Positions 1-10,273 of a stretch of DNA of 64,000 nt are shown here, in pieces; position 1 is the stretch's first letter; every line of letters starts with the position of its first letter. A program made the translations under genes and the position numbers. A model generated the notes under the pieces. The model searched no databases. It had not been told where the DNA came from and was given only the letters and a program-made list of their open reading frames with translations. The stretch lies in contig JANTQA010000011.1 in assembly GCA_027625915.1 (NCBI GenBank), forward strand, positions 372,001 to 436,000. The letters run 5' to 3'. Source of the stretch: Anaeramoeba flamelloides. Its lineage: Eukaryota; Metamonada; Anaeramoebidae.

Positions 1-1077
1 AAGATCAAAGATTATGGAATAACTTCAATTTCAGAACAAGAAACCGAAAACACCCACACCAATAAAGACAAAAACAGCAGTAGCAGTAGCAGCAGCAACA
101 GCAGCAAAAACGACGAAAATTACAAAAATAACAATAATAATGAAAATTCACAATTATTCCACCAAAAAGAGAATAAAATAAAAATTGGAAATAGTATAAC
201 TCATAAAAAAGGAAATGAGAGCGAAAATCAAAACGAAAAAGAAAGGGGGGAAACAAAAGAAACGGTGAAGGGGAATCTCTTAGAAAAAAAAAATACATAT
301 GAACTACGAAGAAAGTTTGTAACAGTCTTTTTTTCTTTGTTTAAAAAATATAGAAGATATATTATTTATCCAACAAAAGAAAACCCCGATCCAGAAACAA
401 TTTTCCAAATAGAAGAATTCTTAAAAAATGTATCTGAAGAATTTCATCATTTTTTAAGAGCATTTTTAAACAGCCAAATGTTTATTTCTTTTATCGAAAG
501 CAAATTATTAAATTGTACAAATGAAAAGGAATTTGATTATTTTGATCAAAATGTACTTGAGAAAATTCAGAGAAGATCTTTAAAATATAATATTATTTCA
601 TCAACAAAAAAAACAAGTTTTTTATTCAAAAGGGGGCAAAGATTTAAAAAATGGAAAACAAGATGGTTTGTGCTAAATCAAAAAATCTTAAAATATTATT
701 ATAAAAATGAAAATAAAAATAATAAGAAAGCAAAATTGAAATATAAAGGGGAAATAAATTTGAAAAGCGGAGAAACCATCATCAGAATACCAAGAACACA
801 ATCGTTCCACTTAACAAATTTTCCCTTTGAAATAACAACACCCAAAAAAACTTATTTAATTTGTGCCAAGGACAATTTGTTAAGAATGTCTTGGATAAGT
901 GCCTTAAGAGCGAAATGCTTAAGCAAAAAAGAAGTTGAATTCTACAAGCGCTTGTCACCCATTTTACCATATAAGATTAAAACAAGTATTATAAATAATC
1001 AAAGAGAAAATGCAAAAAAACGTAGATCACCTTTTAATACTTTATTTGGCTGGGATGCCATGAATAATCAAAAATAA
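1..1077 (+). CDS. DENN-domain protein with C-terminal PH domain, 5'-truncated by window edge
   Basis: The frame is open from base 1 to the TAA at 1075-1077, giving 358 residues of a longer protein. Residues 1-90 are a Ser/Asn/Lys-rich linker. Residues about 99-175 match the end of a DENN module (dDENN): an aromatic, basic helix with FKKYRRYI, then EFHHFLRAFLNSQMFISFIES, the usual 'F-L-R-x-F-L-x-x-Q-M-F-x-x-F-I' signature. Residues about 205-305 are a PH domain, starting SFLFKRGQRFKKWKTRWFVL and ending in the conserved Trp helix (MSWISALRAK). By family knowledge, DENN proteins are guanine nucleotide exchange factors for Rab GTPases, and the PH domain would bind phosphoinositide membranes. The uDENN and core DENN parts must lie upstream of the window. 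The exact Rab target cannot be told. An internal GTG at 265 is not the start, because coding sequence continues upstream of it. Confidence 0.82.
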   Translation, partial: KIKDYGITSISEQETENTHTNKDKNSSSSSSSNSSKNDENYKNNNNNENSQLFHQKENKIKIGNSITHKKGNESENQNEKERGETKETVKGNLLEKKNTYELRRKFVTVFFSLFKKYRRYIIYPTKENPDPETIFQIEEFLKNVSEEFHHFLRAFLNSQMFISFIESKLLNCTNEKEFDYFDQNVLEKIQRRSLKYNIISSTKKTSFLFKRGQRFKKWKTRWFVLNQKILKYYYKNENKNNKKAKLKYKGEINLKSGETIIRIPRTQSFHLTNFPFEITTPKKTYLICAKDNLLRMSWISALRAKCLSKKEVEFYKRLSPILPYKIKTSIINNQRENAKKRRSPFNTLFGWDAMNNQK

Positions 1078-1329
1078 GAGATTGAAAATTGAAATTAAAT
1101 AAAAATACAAAAAAAAAATGATAAAGGTTAATTCCTTTTTTATTTTTATTGTTATTTTTTTTTCTTATTATTTATTTCATACAAAAATAAATTTTAAAAG
1201 AATACCTCTTCAATTTAAATTGTTATTTATATGTACACTAGGATATTTTCAGCAAAAATATCTTCTTAAAAATTATTTTTTTTTTTTTTTTTTTCGATAA
1301 ATATTTGTTTAAATAATTTGCAGAAAAAA

Positions 1330-1870
1330 AAAAATAAACCCCATTCTAAAAATTTAATCACACCCAAAATAAAAAATAGGCTAAAAAAACTCTTTTTATT
1401 ATATTTTTCCAAATGTAATATAAGATCACATTTAAGTTACCCGAGTAGTAATGTTTTTATAAGTAATCATTTTAATCCAAATAAAAAGAAAAAAATATCA
1501 AACGAAAAAAAAAAAAAATTGGATATGTGCAAAATGATGCAAACGGCTGAAAAAAAAACATATTGGTAAATTTGTTAAAATTTCACCAACAATTGTTGAT
1601 CGATCAAATGAAAAGATACCATCGACTCATTGTATTTGATTTTTCCATTTAACAAACTCAACACTAATCTTCTACAAACCATAGAAAAAAAATTCCAGAT
1701 CTAACCAAACAGATAAGGTAACTGGAAAAAAAGAAATGAAAGCAAAAAAAAAAATTCAAAAAAGGAATTGTTTGTAAAATAAAAATTATTTCTAAATTGA
1801 ATGTAAAGTGTGGTATTGTTATTCTTTCAACTATTTAAACTGTGTCCATAATTTTGGAATTTGGTTTATA
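1330..1870 (+). repeat. Dispersed repeat R2, copy 1
   Basis: The block containing CAACAATTGTTGATCGATCA (about 1588-1607) and the flanking 'AAATCACATTTAAGTTACCC'-like and 'GTAAAGTGTGGTA'-like stretches recurs, diverged, at about 27835-28195 and 60900-61640. All three copies keep the same order of sub-blocks. No protein is encoded. This looks like an old non-coding mobile element. Ends are approximate. Confidence 0.6.
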
Positions 1871-3189
1871 AATATAATTAGTTATCGAAATATCAATTTT
1901 TATAAAATCAATTATTAAGATATTATTTCAAAATATTTTTCTATTTAACCATTTTTTCTTAATGATTGATAAAAAAAGTTAAAGAATTCAAAATATTGTG
2001 GTATAAATTAATTTCAAACTGTTCATAAATATTATTAATTGTAGAGTTCTTTATTGATAATTCTTCATGATTTTTTTTTAAATTTACCTGAGATTGTTCT
2101 CTTTTTTTATTTGGAAATTATTAATAGGTTTATTCGAATAATGCTTCATTAAAGTAAGGAAAATCATTTTTTTTGTCGATCATTAATTCAAATTATTTAG
2201 AGATATTACACTATTTATCAAAATTAAACAAAGCGATTTTTAAAAAATTTTAACTTGCTTTATTATGTTATTCGAAGACTGTTCTGTGATTTTATCTTAC
2301 AATTCTTATCATAAAAATATTTTCAAATGTTAGATCAAAAGCATTTTTTCTCATTTAGTCAGATTCATTTTTTCTCATTTTATCAATATTATTTTTTTTT
2401 TTGTCTTTTATTTAAAAAAAATTGTAAATTTGAAAAAAAAAAATGTTTGAAACTCCAAATTAACTTTAAGAAAGGTGAGGCTGGATAATTTCTTTTAAAA
2501 ATATATATTTATTTACAAAAAATTTATTATAAACAATTTAATTTTTCCAAAATCCATTGAAAAATTTATTCAAGACATTTCAAATAAAAAGGTACAAAAT
2601 TTTTTTGAACATTTTTTTTGAAATTTAAGGTTAGTTCAGGTACTACGTTTATGATTATCAAATCTAATCAGAAGTTTATTATTGCTCTTATTTCTAAACA
2701 AAAACCTTTTGGTGGATTCTCGATAATAAAAAAAAAGGTGAATTTTTGATTTTTGGTTGGGCTTCTTTGAGTGAAATTGTCATTATATATCTAGCTATAT
2801 ACATTATTACTACATTTAATCTATGAATTATTATGAATAAATTGTAAAAATTAAATATGTATTTTAAATATTATTTTAATGTATTCAAATAACAAGGGAT
2901 TTATGTTATTTTTTTTAAAAAAAAATATGATATTAAGGATACTAAACCAAATGAATTCATAATATACAATGGAAATACCCCCCTTGTATTTTAATATAAG
3001 ATCAAAAAAACTTATCCCAAAACCAACCATGTGTATTTATATTATAATTATGCCTTCATTTTGTTTATGTTCAATAATTAATTAGTAATCAAGAAAATTT
3101 TTTTCTGAATAAATCAATTTCAAATTTGGTTCATTCACTTAGGATTTTTGTTCACATAATCCATAGAAAAAAAAAATAATTTTGATGTA

Positions 3190-3660
3190 AAATAATTATT
3201 TTTGTAAAAGAAACTACATTTCAAAATTTTTAACCCCCCTGAAATAATAAATTGAAAAAAATAAATATATATCATTAATTATCCAAGACCAACGAATAAT
3301 TAAAAATGATTAATAATTGACTTTTAAGTCATTCTAAATTTATAAAAACCTAATATTTCAAAAATTAAAAAAAAAATAAAAGCAAAAACTAAAAAAAAGT
3401 GAGTTACAATCTTTGAAATTAGCATTATGATTTTTTATTACTGAACTTTCACTGAAAAAAAGTTTAAAAAGAAGATTTTGTACGAATAATAAAAGTCATT
3501 TTAAAAAACATTACATATTCTAAATTTTCTTTGTGATTATTTATCTTTTTGAAGATCGTTTTTTTTCTACATGATCTTTTTTAGCAAAAAAAAAAATGAA
3601 AAAAAAGAGAGAAAAGGAATTGAAATAAAAAGATAAAAAAAAAAGAAAAAAATAAAATAA
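3190..3660 (+). repeat. Palindromic dispersed repeat R1, copy 1
   Basis: It shares an ordered block (CTGAAATAATAAATTGAAAA, then ATTAAAAAAAAAATAAAAGC, then GTGAGTTACAATCTTTGAAA) with about 48110-48600, 13660-15200 and 27060-27480. In the 48 kb copy the outer ends, ATTGTGACTCACCT and GTGAGTCACAATTTTTG, are inverted repeats. That makes this a small palindromic (MITE-like) core with a longer 3' flank. Boundaries are approximate. Confidence 0.55.
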
Positions 3661-4262
3661 TATTGACAAAAATTAGAAAAACTGATTTTTTATAATAATT
3701 TGGAATAAAATTTTTTTGAGAAGAATATTGGAAAAAACCTCAAAACCACAATTTTTAAACGATATAAAGTGTGCCAAAATTTTGGAAAAATAGTTTAATC
3801 AGAAAAGAAGTTAAATTTTGATATTGGAGCAGATGTGAAAAATCATGATCAAACTTTTAAAAACATAACTCATTTCTGAAAATAGTTTCTCAAGTAAGTT
3901 TGTCTTGATAGTAATGATATTTTTTCTTTATTTTTCAATTTCGAGAAGCAGTAAAAATTTTTTATTTGAATTTGCTATTAAATTGTTTAGAATATGTGTT
4001 GTGGTTATGTGCCCCTTAAAATTCTAGATATGGAATATCTTTCATGATTTGTTTTGAATTGTAATGAAACAATTGTTCGAATTCTTTCAATTTATTTTTT
4101 TTATAAGAGATTTTTAAACTAAAACTCTTTTTATCTCAATTTTTTTCTTTTTGAATCACCTCTACTTTCTTGGATTCAAAACAACAAAATTTAACGAACT
4201 CACACCTTTTCAGTTGATTCGCTTTACCATTCTCAAAAAATAATATAATATCAAGCACTTCG

Positions 4263-4955
4263 ATGGGATCACTTTTTGGTAAAAATAAAAACAAAAACCA
4301 AGAAATCACATCACAAGATCGAGCCATTTTAGAATTGAAAGTCCAAAGAGACAACCTCACACGATCTCGAAAAAAAATCGAGTTGGTCATTGACAAAGAA
4401 ACAGAAATCGCAAAGCAGTGCTTACGAGCAAAAAAAAGAAAGCAGGCACTGCTAGCGTTAAGGCGTAAGAAATGGCAGGAACAGACACTCGGTAAGGTTG
4501 AAAAAATGCTTACCAACGTTGAAGAGATGACACAATCTATTGAGTTCAAGCAAATGGAAAAGAAGGTCTTTGATAGTTTAAAAACGGGAAAGGACGTACT
4601 CCAACAACTAAACAAAATGATGTCAGTGGAAGAAGTGGAGCAACTTATGGAAGAGAATGAAGAGGCAATGTCGTACCAAAACGAAATACAGGAACTTCTA
4701 GCAGGCCAGCTTACACAAGAAGACGAGGAAGATGTTTTAAAGGAATTGGATGAAATTATCGAAATGGCTCAAGATGAAAAAGAAATTAAGATGCCCAAAG
4801 TGCCAACAAAAGACCCCAAAAAAAAACAAATCTCAGAAGAAGAAGAAGAAGAAGAAGAAGAAGAGGCAACAACTTCATCCGAAGAAGAAATTGAAAAAGA
4901 AAAAGAAAAAAAGAAAACAAAAGTTAAACACAAAAAAGTTGCAGAAATGATTTGA
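4263..4955 (+). CDS. CHMP6: ESCRT-III subunit CHMP6/VPS20
   Basis: The product is 230 residues from a single exon starting at the ATG at 4263. It matches CHMP6/Vps20 along its length. The N-terminus is MGSLFG, with Gly2 as the expected myristoylation site. 'SQDRAILELKVQRDNL' is the family's alpha-1 signature, followed by a basic helix (residues 40-75) and 'QSIEFKQMEKKV' at 91-102. Then come the acidic hairpin 'MSVEEVEQLMEENEEA' at 120-135 and 'LLAGQLTQEDEEDVLKELDEI' at 145-165. Residues 177-185 (MPKVPTKDP) fit the MIM2 motif that binds the MIT domain of VPS4. Known role: Vps20 links ESCRT-II to Snf7/CHMP4 polymerisation on endosomes. The odd feature is a tail (191-224) of a Glu run followed by alternating Lys/Glu, absent from the usual ~200-residue protein. 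It is encoded by a GAA/GAG microsatellite. Confidence 0.95.
   Translation: MGSLFGKNKNKNQEITSQDRAILELKVQRDNLTRSRKKIELVIDKETEIAKQCLRAKKRKQALLALRRKKWQEQTLGKVEKMLTNVEEMTQSIEFKQMEKKVFDSLKTGKDVLQQLNKMMSVEEVEQLMEENEEAMSYQNEIQELLAGQLTQEDEEDVLKELDEIIEMAQDEKEIKMPKVPTKDPKKKQISEEEEEEEEEEATTSSEEEIEKEKEKKKTKVKHKKVAEMI
4836..4925 (+). repeat. GAA-type microsatellite inside the CHMP6 tail
   Basis: Tandem GAAGAAGAA units followed by GAAAAAGAAA units encode the Glu run and Lys/Glu-rich tail of CHMP6. The purine-only strand is a slippage-prone tract, so its length should vary between strains without changing the frame while the units stay triplet. Confidence 0.8.
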
Positions 4956-5468
4956 ATTTTAGCCAAACGATTTTAAACACAATTATCACCAAAACAATCT
5001 TTTTTTCTTTTTCGTTTTCTTTTAATTCTTTTTTGTTTTGTTTGTTATATTTTTTTCTAATCTTGACTTTTATGTTATTTAGGTTATAAATTCCTTTTTC
5101 ATTTCATTTGTTCATTTTTTGTTTTGATTTTATCAAGATTTTCAATAAGGTTAAAATTTTTGATCTTGAGGAAACCAGACTACACACCACTCAATTCTTG
5201 TTCCGCAACGGAAATAAAAATCTTTTTTTCAAAAATTCATTTGATCAAAAGAATTTTAAACTTTATACCTCTACATACAAATTGTAAAAGACACCTTTTA
5301 ACAGAGTACCGAGCATCATCATAGATCCAGAAAGAATAAAAGTGTGTTGTAATTGAAAGATAAATGATTTTAGTAATAGATGGATTACATGAGCCAAACA
5401 ATCAATTAGAATGATTAAAGTACAAAAAATTTGAAGAAATTTTATAAAGGATATTTAAGGTTTACTTT

Positions 5469-6363
5469 CCCTGAAATTTGAAAAAAGATTATCTTGTATA
5501 GGGTGTGGCCACTTGTTAAGTTGGTTCTTAGCTGATCGGTATTGTGCTTGGTATGGGTTTTAATAATTGTTCAAAATGGCAATTTGGGAAAATTTATTTT
5601 TAATTTTCGAAATCCAAATTGAAGAGTGTAAGATGAATATAGATGGTTAGGTGTTTAAGAATAAATTTATATTTTGGGTTATTGGTTTTAAAATTTAATT
5701 TTTTAGTCATTAACTAAATAAAAAAAAAGATTTTTTAAAATCTCAACAAGAGTAAATATGAATGTTGTAAAAAATGGAGTTTTTACAATTTTAGAGATAA
5801 ATTAAGAGTTCCATTCATTTATCCAAATTTTGGTCATAGTAAATATAATATCTGATTATCTTAATAGACTAATAACAATTTTAATCAAAAAATCGTTTGG
5901 CAAACAACAATCTTTCAAATTTAAAAAAAAATTATTTTTCAAACAATGTATTGGTCTTGCCAAACGATTGTATATTGAAAATCCCTTTGAGATCAAAAAT
6001 CAAAACTGGGAATTTATATTTACTATTAACAAAATTTGGATAAATAAATGGGACTCTTAATTTATCTCTAAAATTGTAAAAACTCCATTTTTTATGTCAT
6101 TCCTTATTTAAACTCGTGTTTTAATTAAACTGAAAATAATTCAAAATTTCAATCAAAGATATAAATCAGAGATTTTTATAACTTATATTCGAAAATATTA
6201 GATTTATAGTCTTCAATTCGGATTTCGGAAAAGAAAAAAAAATAAATTATCAAAAATTGCCATTTTGAACCACTATTGAAACCCATACCAAGCACAAGAA
6301 CAATCAGATAAGAATCAGATTAACAATCGGTAACATAAGATATTTTTTTTTCAAATTTCAGGG
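5469..6363. mobile_element. Foldback element F with a nested MITE
   Basis: The ends are inverted repeats starting CCCTGAAATTTGAAAAAA. They carry matching internal blocks (TGTGCTTGGTATGGGTTT and GTTCAAAATGGCAATTT on the left, their complements on the right) for roughly 180 bp per arm. The loop is occupied by MITE B2 (5744-6117). The element carries no coding capacity. A diverged relative of the left arm lies at about 7005-7520. Confidence 0.75.
5744..6117. mobile_element. MITE family B, copy B2 (diverged)
   Basis: It has the same architecture as B1 at 51534. The terminal repeats include 'AGAGTAAATATGAATGTT' and the block 'TTTACAATTTTAGAGATAAA'. A second, internal inverted repeat is built on TCGTTTGGCAAAC / GCCAAACGATTG around a short A-rich spacer. 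The 76-codon open frame at 5830-6060 is a by-product of this palindrome. The outer ends are worn, so the target duplication is not visible. Confidence 0.7.
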
Positions 6364-7584
6364 ATTGTAAATATTAATTGAAAATTTGTAATTTTTGACA
6401 ATTATTGTATTAAATTAATTCTTTAAATAAAAAGAGAAACCTCAAATGAAAGTATTATAGTCTATAATAATTGATATTTAGAACACCCAAAAGTCATTAT
6501 TTTTTTAAATTTTTTTAATTTCAAGATTTTAACTCAATAATCAACAAAATAAAAAAAGAAACAAATGATAAGTGTTTTATCCTTTTTATAAAATTAATTG
6601 TAATCTCAATAAATTTCAATATTTTTATCAAATAATTTCACAAAAAAATCTCTTATTTTGATATTTATTTCTTTCTTAAAAATTCAATTTTATAGCAACG
6701 GTTCTATATTTCAAGACAAATGTAAGAAAGAAATTTTTTCAATGTTAAAGTTTTTTGATTGCTTATCAACCGGTAAATTACTCTCAAAATGCTGTTTTTA
6801 TCTAAAATTGTTTGTTTTTTTACTAATATTAGGAATTATTTTTAATTAACGAGATTAACAAATCTTACTACTTTACTAAAATATTTGTTAGAGTAATTTG
6901 AAACCATGAAATATTCATGTGATTTAGATCCAAAATCAACACATCTTAATTGTATAATTCTCCTAAGTAGAATCTGATCCCTTAAGGTTTTATATCTCTG
7001 AGAATATATCAAAATTTTTTATAAGTAAGGTGTAAGGCCATTGTAATATAGTTCCTGGCTTATCAGGATTAAATTTTTATTAATTTTTATAGAGGTAAAT
7101 GTAATTAAAAAATAATTTTTTTTTTTTTTTTCCAAAATCCCAATTGAAGGGTGTACTACCAATCAATTAAAAATTAGATATTTAATCATAACTTTTGATT
7201 TTTGGGTTATAAATTGGAATTTTATTTAGTATTAGTTTTTATTGAGACATTTAAAATTTTGATATTTTATTTTTAGTTAATTGGGTGAAATCGAAAGAAA
7301 TAGTTCAATCAACAACCGAAAAATGTATATTTTTTATAACATATGTTCCGACTTATAATTAGTCTTAGATTTTTAAATTCTTATAATAGAAAAAAAAATG
7401 GAAAATCCATTTGTTAACATTATAATTTCAAAACAAAATTAAAGATTAGCTAAATAACCAAAATAAAACATCCTTTTAACAATATAATTTAAAGTTTTAA
7501 ATTTCTACTTTTGTATTTGTCAGTATATGAAATAAAATTATAAAAACAAATTTGCTAATCAAAAATTGCATTTTAGTTGCTGTT

Positions 7585-8330
7585 AGGGATTAGCCTCACC
7601 AGAGATTTCTCTATAATAAAAGTGTGTTGTAATTCAGTGTAAATGGTATTAGTGCACCATGGCTCAAATATTTCTAAAAAATCTATCACAATCTCAATAC
7701 ACAATAAATTATTACTTTTTTGCTAATGTTCATTTTGTAAAAATTATCATTTAAGAAATTTTTTTTAATTCCTTTTTCAAATCTAAAAATTGTAACCCAA
7801 ATAATATTCTGGTATTTAATAATTGAGATTTAGAACTTCCAAAAGTGACTATTTTTTTTTTAATTTTTTAATTTCAAAGATTAACTCAATAATCGTCAAC
7901 ATAAAAACCCAAAGACTGATTAGTTTTGTTTCCTTTTTAGAAAACTAATAGTAATATCAATATATTTTTAATATTTCAGAAATAATTTAAAAAAATCTAT
8001 TGGTTAATTATTTAATTTTGAAAAAAATAAGAAATAATTTAGCTATTAATCTATATTTGGTCACAAATTTAAGAAATATATTTTGCAACTTTTTAGTCTG
8101 AATATTGATAATTCAAACTTTAAATTTATGGTGAAATGCAAATTTTTTACTGAAATTGTTGGGTTTGATACGAAACATGGATCTTTTTTTATTGATAAGA
8201 TCAACAAACATTACTACTTGACTTTGAGATTTTTTAGAGACATTTAAATCAGGTAGAACTAACGCAATTTACACCCAATAATAATATACTTTGACCTTAG
8301 GTTTCTCATGGTTGACATTAATCCTTTAAA
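7585..8330 (+). repeat. Dispersed repeat R3, most complete copy
   Basis: Starts near TAGGGATTAGCCTCACCAGA and ends near ATACTTTGACCTTAGG. The reverse-orientation copy at 28822-29585 has equivalent ends (TTAAGGGATTATAGTATACC and GGTGGCGCTAATCCCTTAA), which defines an element of about 745 bp. It encodes no protein. The termini ('AAGGGATTA...' on both sides of the 28.8 kb copy) look like short inverted repeats. Confidence 0.65.
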
Positions 8331-9313
8331 AACATTAAAAAGGTATTTTGAAAGCAAATTTCCATTGTTTAAAAATTGAAATGAAAGTTGACTAAGAAAG
8401 CTAAACAAACCTAGAAGTGTTGTTGTTCATTGGTTTTGTTAATACTAGATTCTTTTTTTTTCCGTACAGAAGAAGAAAAAAAATTCTAAAACGAAAAATA
8501 AAAACATTTATTAGATAAATTAGTAAATAATACTCAATAAGCCTCTATATATATTCAATGAGAATTCCAAACATAATTAGATTCATTGAGACATAATCTT
8601 TAATAGATAAATAGTTTGATCTTTCTACAAAATCTTCCAATCTCTTACCAAAATGAAACTCCAACTAAACAAAGAAAATAAAATCAAAATACAATTGTTT
8701 ATATTAATTGCACAAATTTCTTTTAATTCACCAACAAGAAATAAACAACAACTACCTATCATCAGAAAGTCTACCTTTTAAAAGTTGAAATTTGAAATTC
8801 ATGAAATTCTTGTTAAAGAGTAACTTCTAAGATCTTTTTTACAATTTGCGCAAATTACTGAAAATTTTCTTTCTTTTTCTGTGAAAAAAAGGGAGCTGGC
8901 TCTGAGAGAAACATCATAAAACTGAACAACTAAAACATAATTTATCCCTAATTTACAAACAAGTGATTTTTCAAATAAAAACTCCAACTAAAGTAAATCA
9001 AAACCAAATTCAAAAAAAGAAGTAATCCAACTTTTGTGACGAGAAAATTAATTTTCACAAATAGATCACTACTTCTTCTTTAAAATGGAATTCATATTTA
9101 AAGATTATTTTTGGTTTTTATTTTTCATTTTTTTCAACTTACTTTTTTTAAAAATTTACACAGTAAATTATTTTCTTCGATTTTTTTTCTCTTTTTTTCT
9201 TTTGTCTTCTTATTTTGAAACTCTACTTCTTTTTTAAGTTTGAATTAATACTCAATTTTGTTTTGTTTCTTTTTCTTTATAACCTTCTTAATCTTCATTC
9301 CAAAGCAATTAAA

Positions 9314-10273
9314 ATGGCTTTCACACTTCCAAAACTTCCTTATAACATCGAAGATGGTATTGAACCTGCTATCAGTGGCAAAACAATATCATTCCACTTT
9401 GGAAAACATCACAATGGCTATGTTACCAAATTAAACAATGGAATTAAAGGTACATATTTATTTTCAAAAATCTGTCTGTTTTTTTTCTCATTTTTGTCAA
9501 ATTTAATAAATTTCTTGATTTTTTTGTGATCTTTCTTTTTTATCAACAGGAACAAAATTTGAAAACTCATCTCTTGAAGAAATAATCAAAGGGACTTTTG
9601 AAAATGAAGAATTTAAAGGTGTTTTTAATAACAGTAGGTGTTTTTTTTTTTATTTTTCTCTTTTCTTTTCATACTTTTGGGCTTGTCAAATTTTTAAAGT
9701 TTATTTTTCTTCTTTTTTTTGATCTTGTTTGAATTATAAAATAATTAAAATTTCTCAAAATAGGTTCACAACATTTCAACCATTCATTTTATTGGAACAG
9801 TATGTTTCCAAACGGAAAAGAACCATCTCAAAAAGTAAAAGAAGTACTTGCAAATAGCTTTGGCTCATTTGAAGACTTTTTGAAACAATTCAAGCAAAAG
9901 GCAGCCACAGTCTTTGGATCTGGTTGGTGTTGGTTAGTTGCTGATGGAAAGAATTTAGAAATCATGCAAGCTTCAAATGCAATGAACCCAATCCCACTTA
10001 ACAAAAAACCTTTACTTGTTATTGATGTCTGGGAAGTAAGTTAACATGATTTGATTTATTTTTTTTGTTTTTTGTGTGTAATTAAAATTTAACAAAGAAA
10101 TATAAAAATTTTTCTCTTGTTTTTTTTCCCCTCCTTATTTTACTTTAAATTTTCAATAGCACGCTTATTATTTGGATTACCAAAACAACAGAGGTGGATC
10201 AATTGATAAATTTTTCCAAGTTATTAATTGGGAATTTGTTGAACAAGAAATGAAAAAAGCAGGACTTTTCTAA
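9314..10273 (+). CDS. SOD: Iron-type superoxide dismutase, four exons
   Basis: Exons 9314-9449, 9550-9633, 9764-10035 and 10160-10273 join to a 201-residue protein. All three introns are GT-AG (donors GTACAT, GTAGGT, GTAAGT; acceptors ACAG, ATAG, ATAG), and each junction restores family sequence. The metal ligands are H28 (FHFGKHH), H80 (FNHSFYWN), D161 and H165 ([13 protein letters not shown]). Gln76 next to the second ligand (SSQ) and Ala rather than Gln in 'SNAMNP' (143-149) are iron-type markers. The enzyme converts superoxide to oxygen and hydrogen peroxide. There is no targeting peptide (it starts [10 protein letters not shown]), so it is probably cytosolic. The start at 9314 is the only one that places the conserved 'LPKLPY' at the N-terminus; an upstream ATG at 9215 reads T-rich leader. 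Confidence 0.96.

Larger units (their letters stand above)
1078..4262. other. Intergenic, repeat-derived, no gene seen
   Basis: This is A/T-rich sequence with long homopolymer runs. It holds one copy of dispersed repeat R2 (about 1330-1870) and one of palindromic repeat R1 (about 3190-3660). Short open frames at 1118-1300 and 1318-1569 are low-complexity Phe/Lys/Asn translations; the second lies partly in R2. I see no convincing coding sequence or RNA gene. Confidence 0.6.
5325..6990 (+). repeat. Dispersed repeat R3, copy 1, interrupted by foldback F
   Basis: About 5325-5465 matches the left end of R3 ('AATAAAAGTGTGTTGTAATT', also at 7612). About 6380-6990 matches the rest ('ATTGATATTTAGAACACCCAAAAGT', also at 7826). 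Between them lies the 895-bp foldback F. Other R3 copies are 7585-8330 (+), 28822-29585 (reverse) and about 55420-56080 (+). Confidence 0.6.
4956..9313. other. Intergenic, stack of nested repeats
   Basis: Apart from the repeats listed separately (R3 halves, foldback F, MITE B2, a diverged F-arm relative at about 7005-7520, and a whole R3 at 7585-8330), I see no gene. About 8340-9200 is unassigned A/T-rich sequence that probably includes the SOD promoter. Just upstream of the SOD start, 9170-9300 is a T-rich leader. Confidence 0.5.

Noticed and set aside
1118-1569. Two short plus-strand frames after the DENN-PH gene
   Set aside because: Phe/Ile/Lys/Asn-only translations of homopolymer runs; the second lies partly within repeat R2.
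4136-4615. 159-codon antisense frame over CHMP6
   Set aside because: It is the reverse-strand shadow of a strongly matching CHMP6 coding region.
5830-6060. 76-codon frame
   Set aside because: Falls inside the MITE B2 palindrome.
8990-9110. Small inverted repeat GAAGTAATCCAAC / GATCACTACTTCTTC upstream of SOD
   Set aside because: Too short and imperfect to separate from A/T-rich background; not claimed as a regulatory site.
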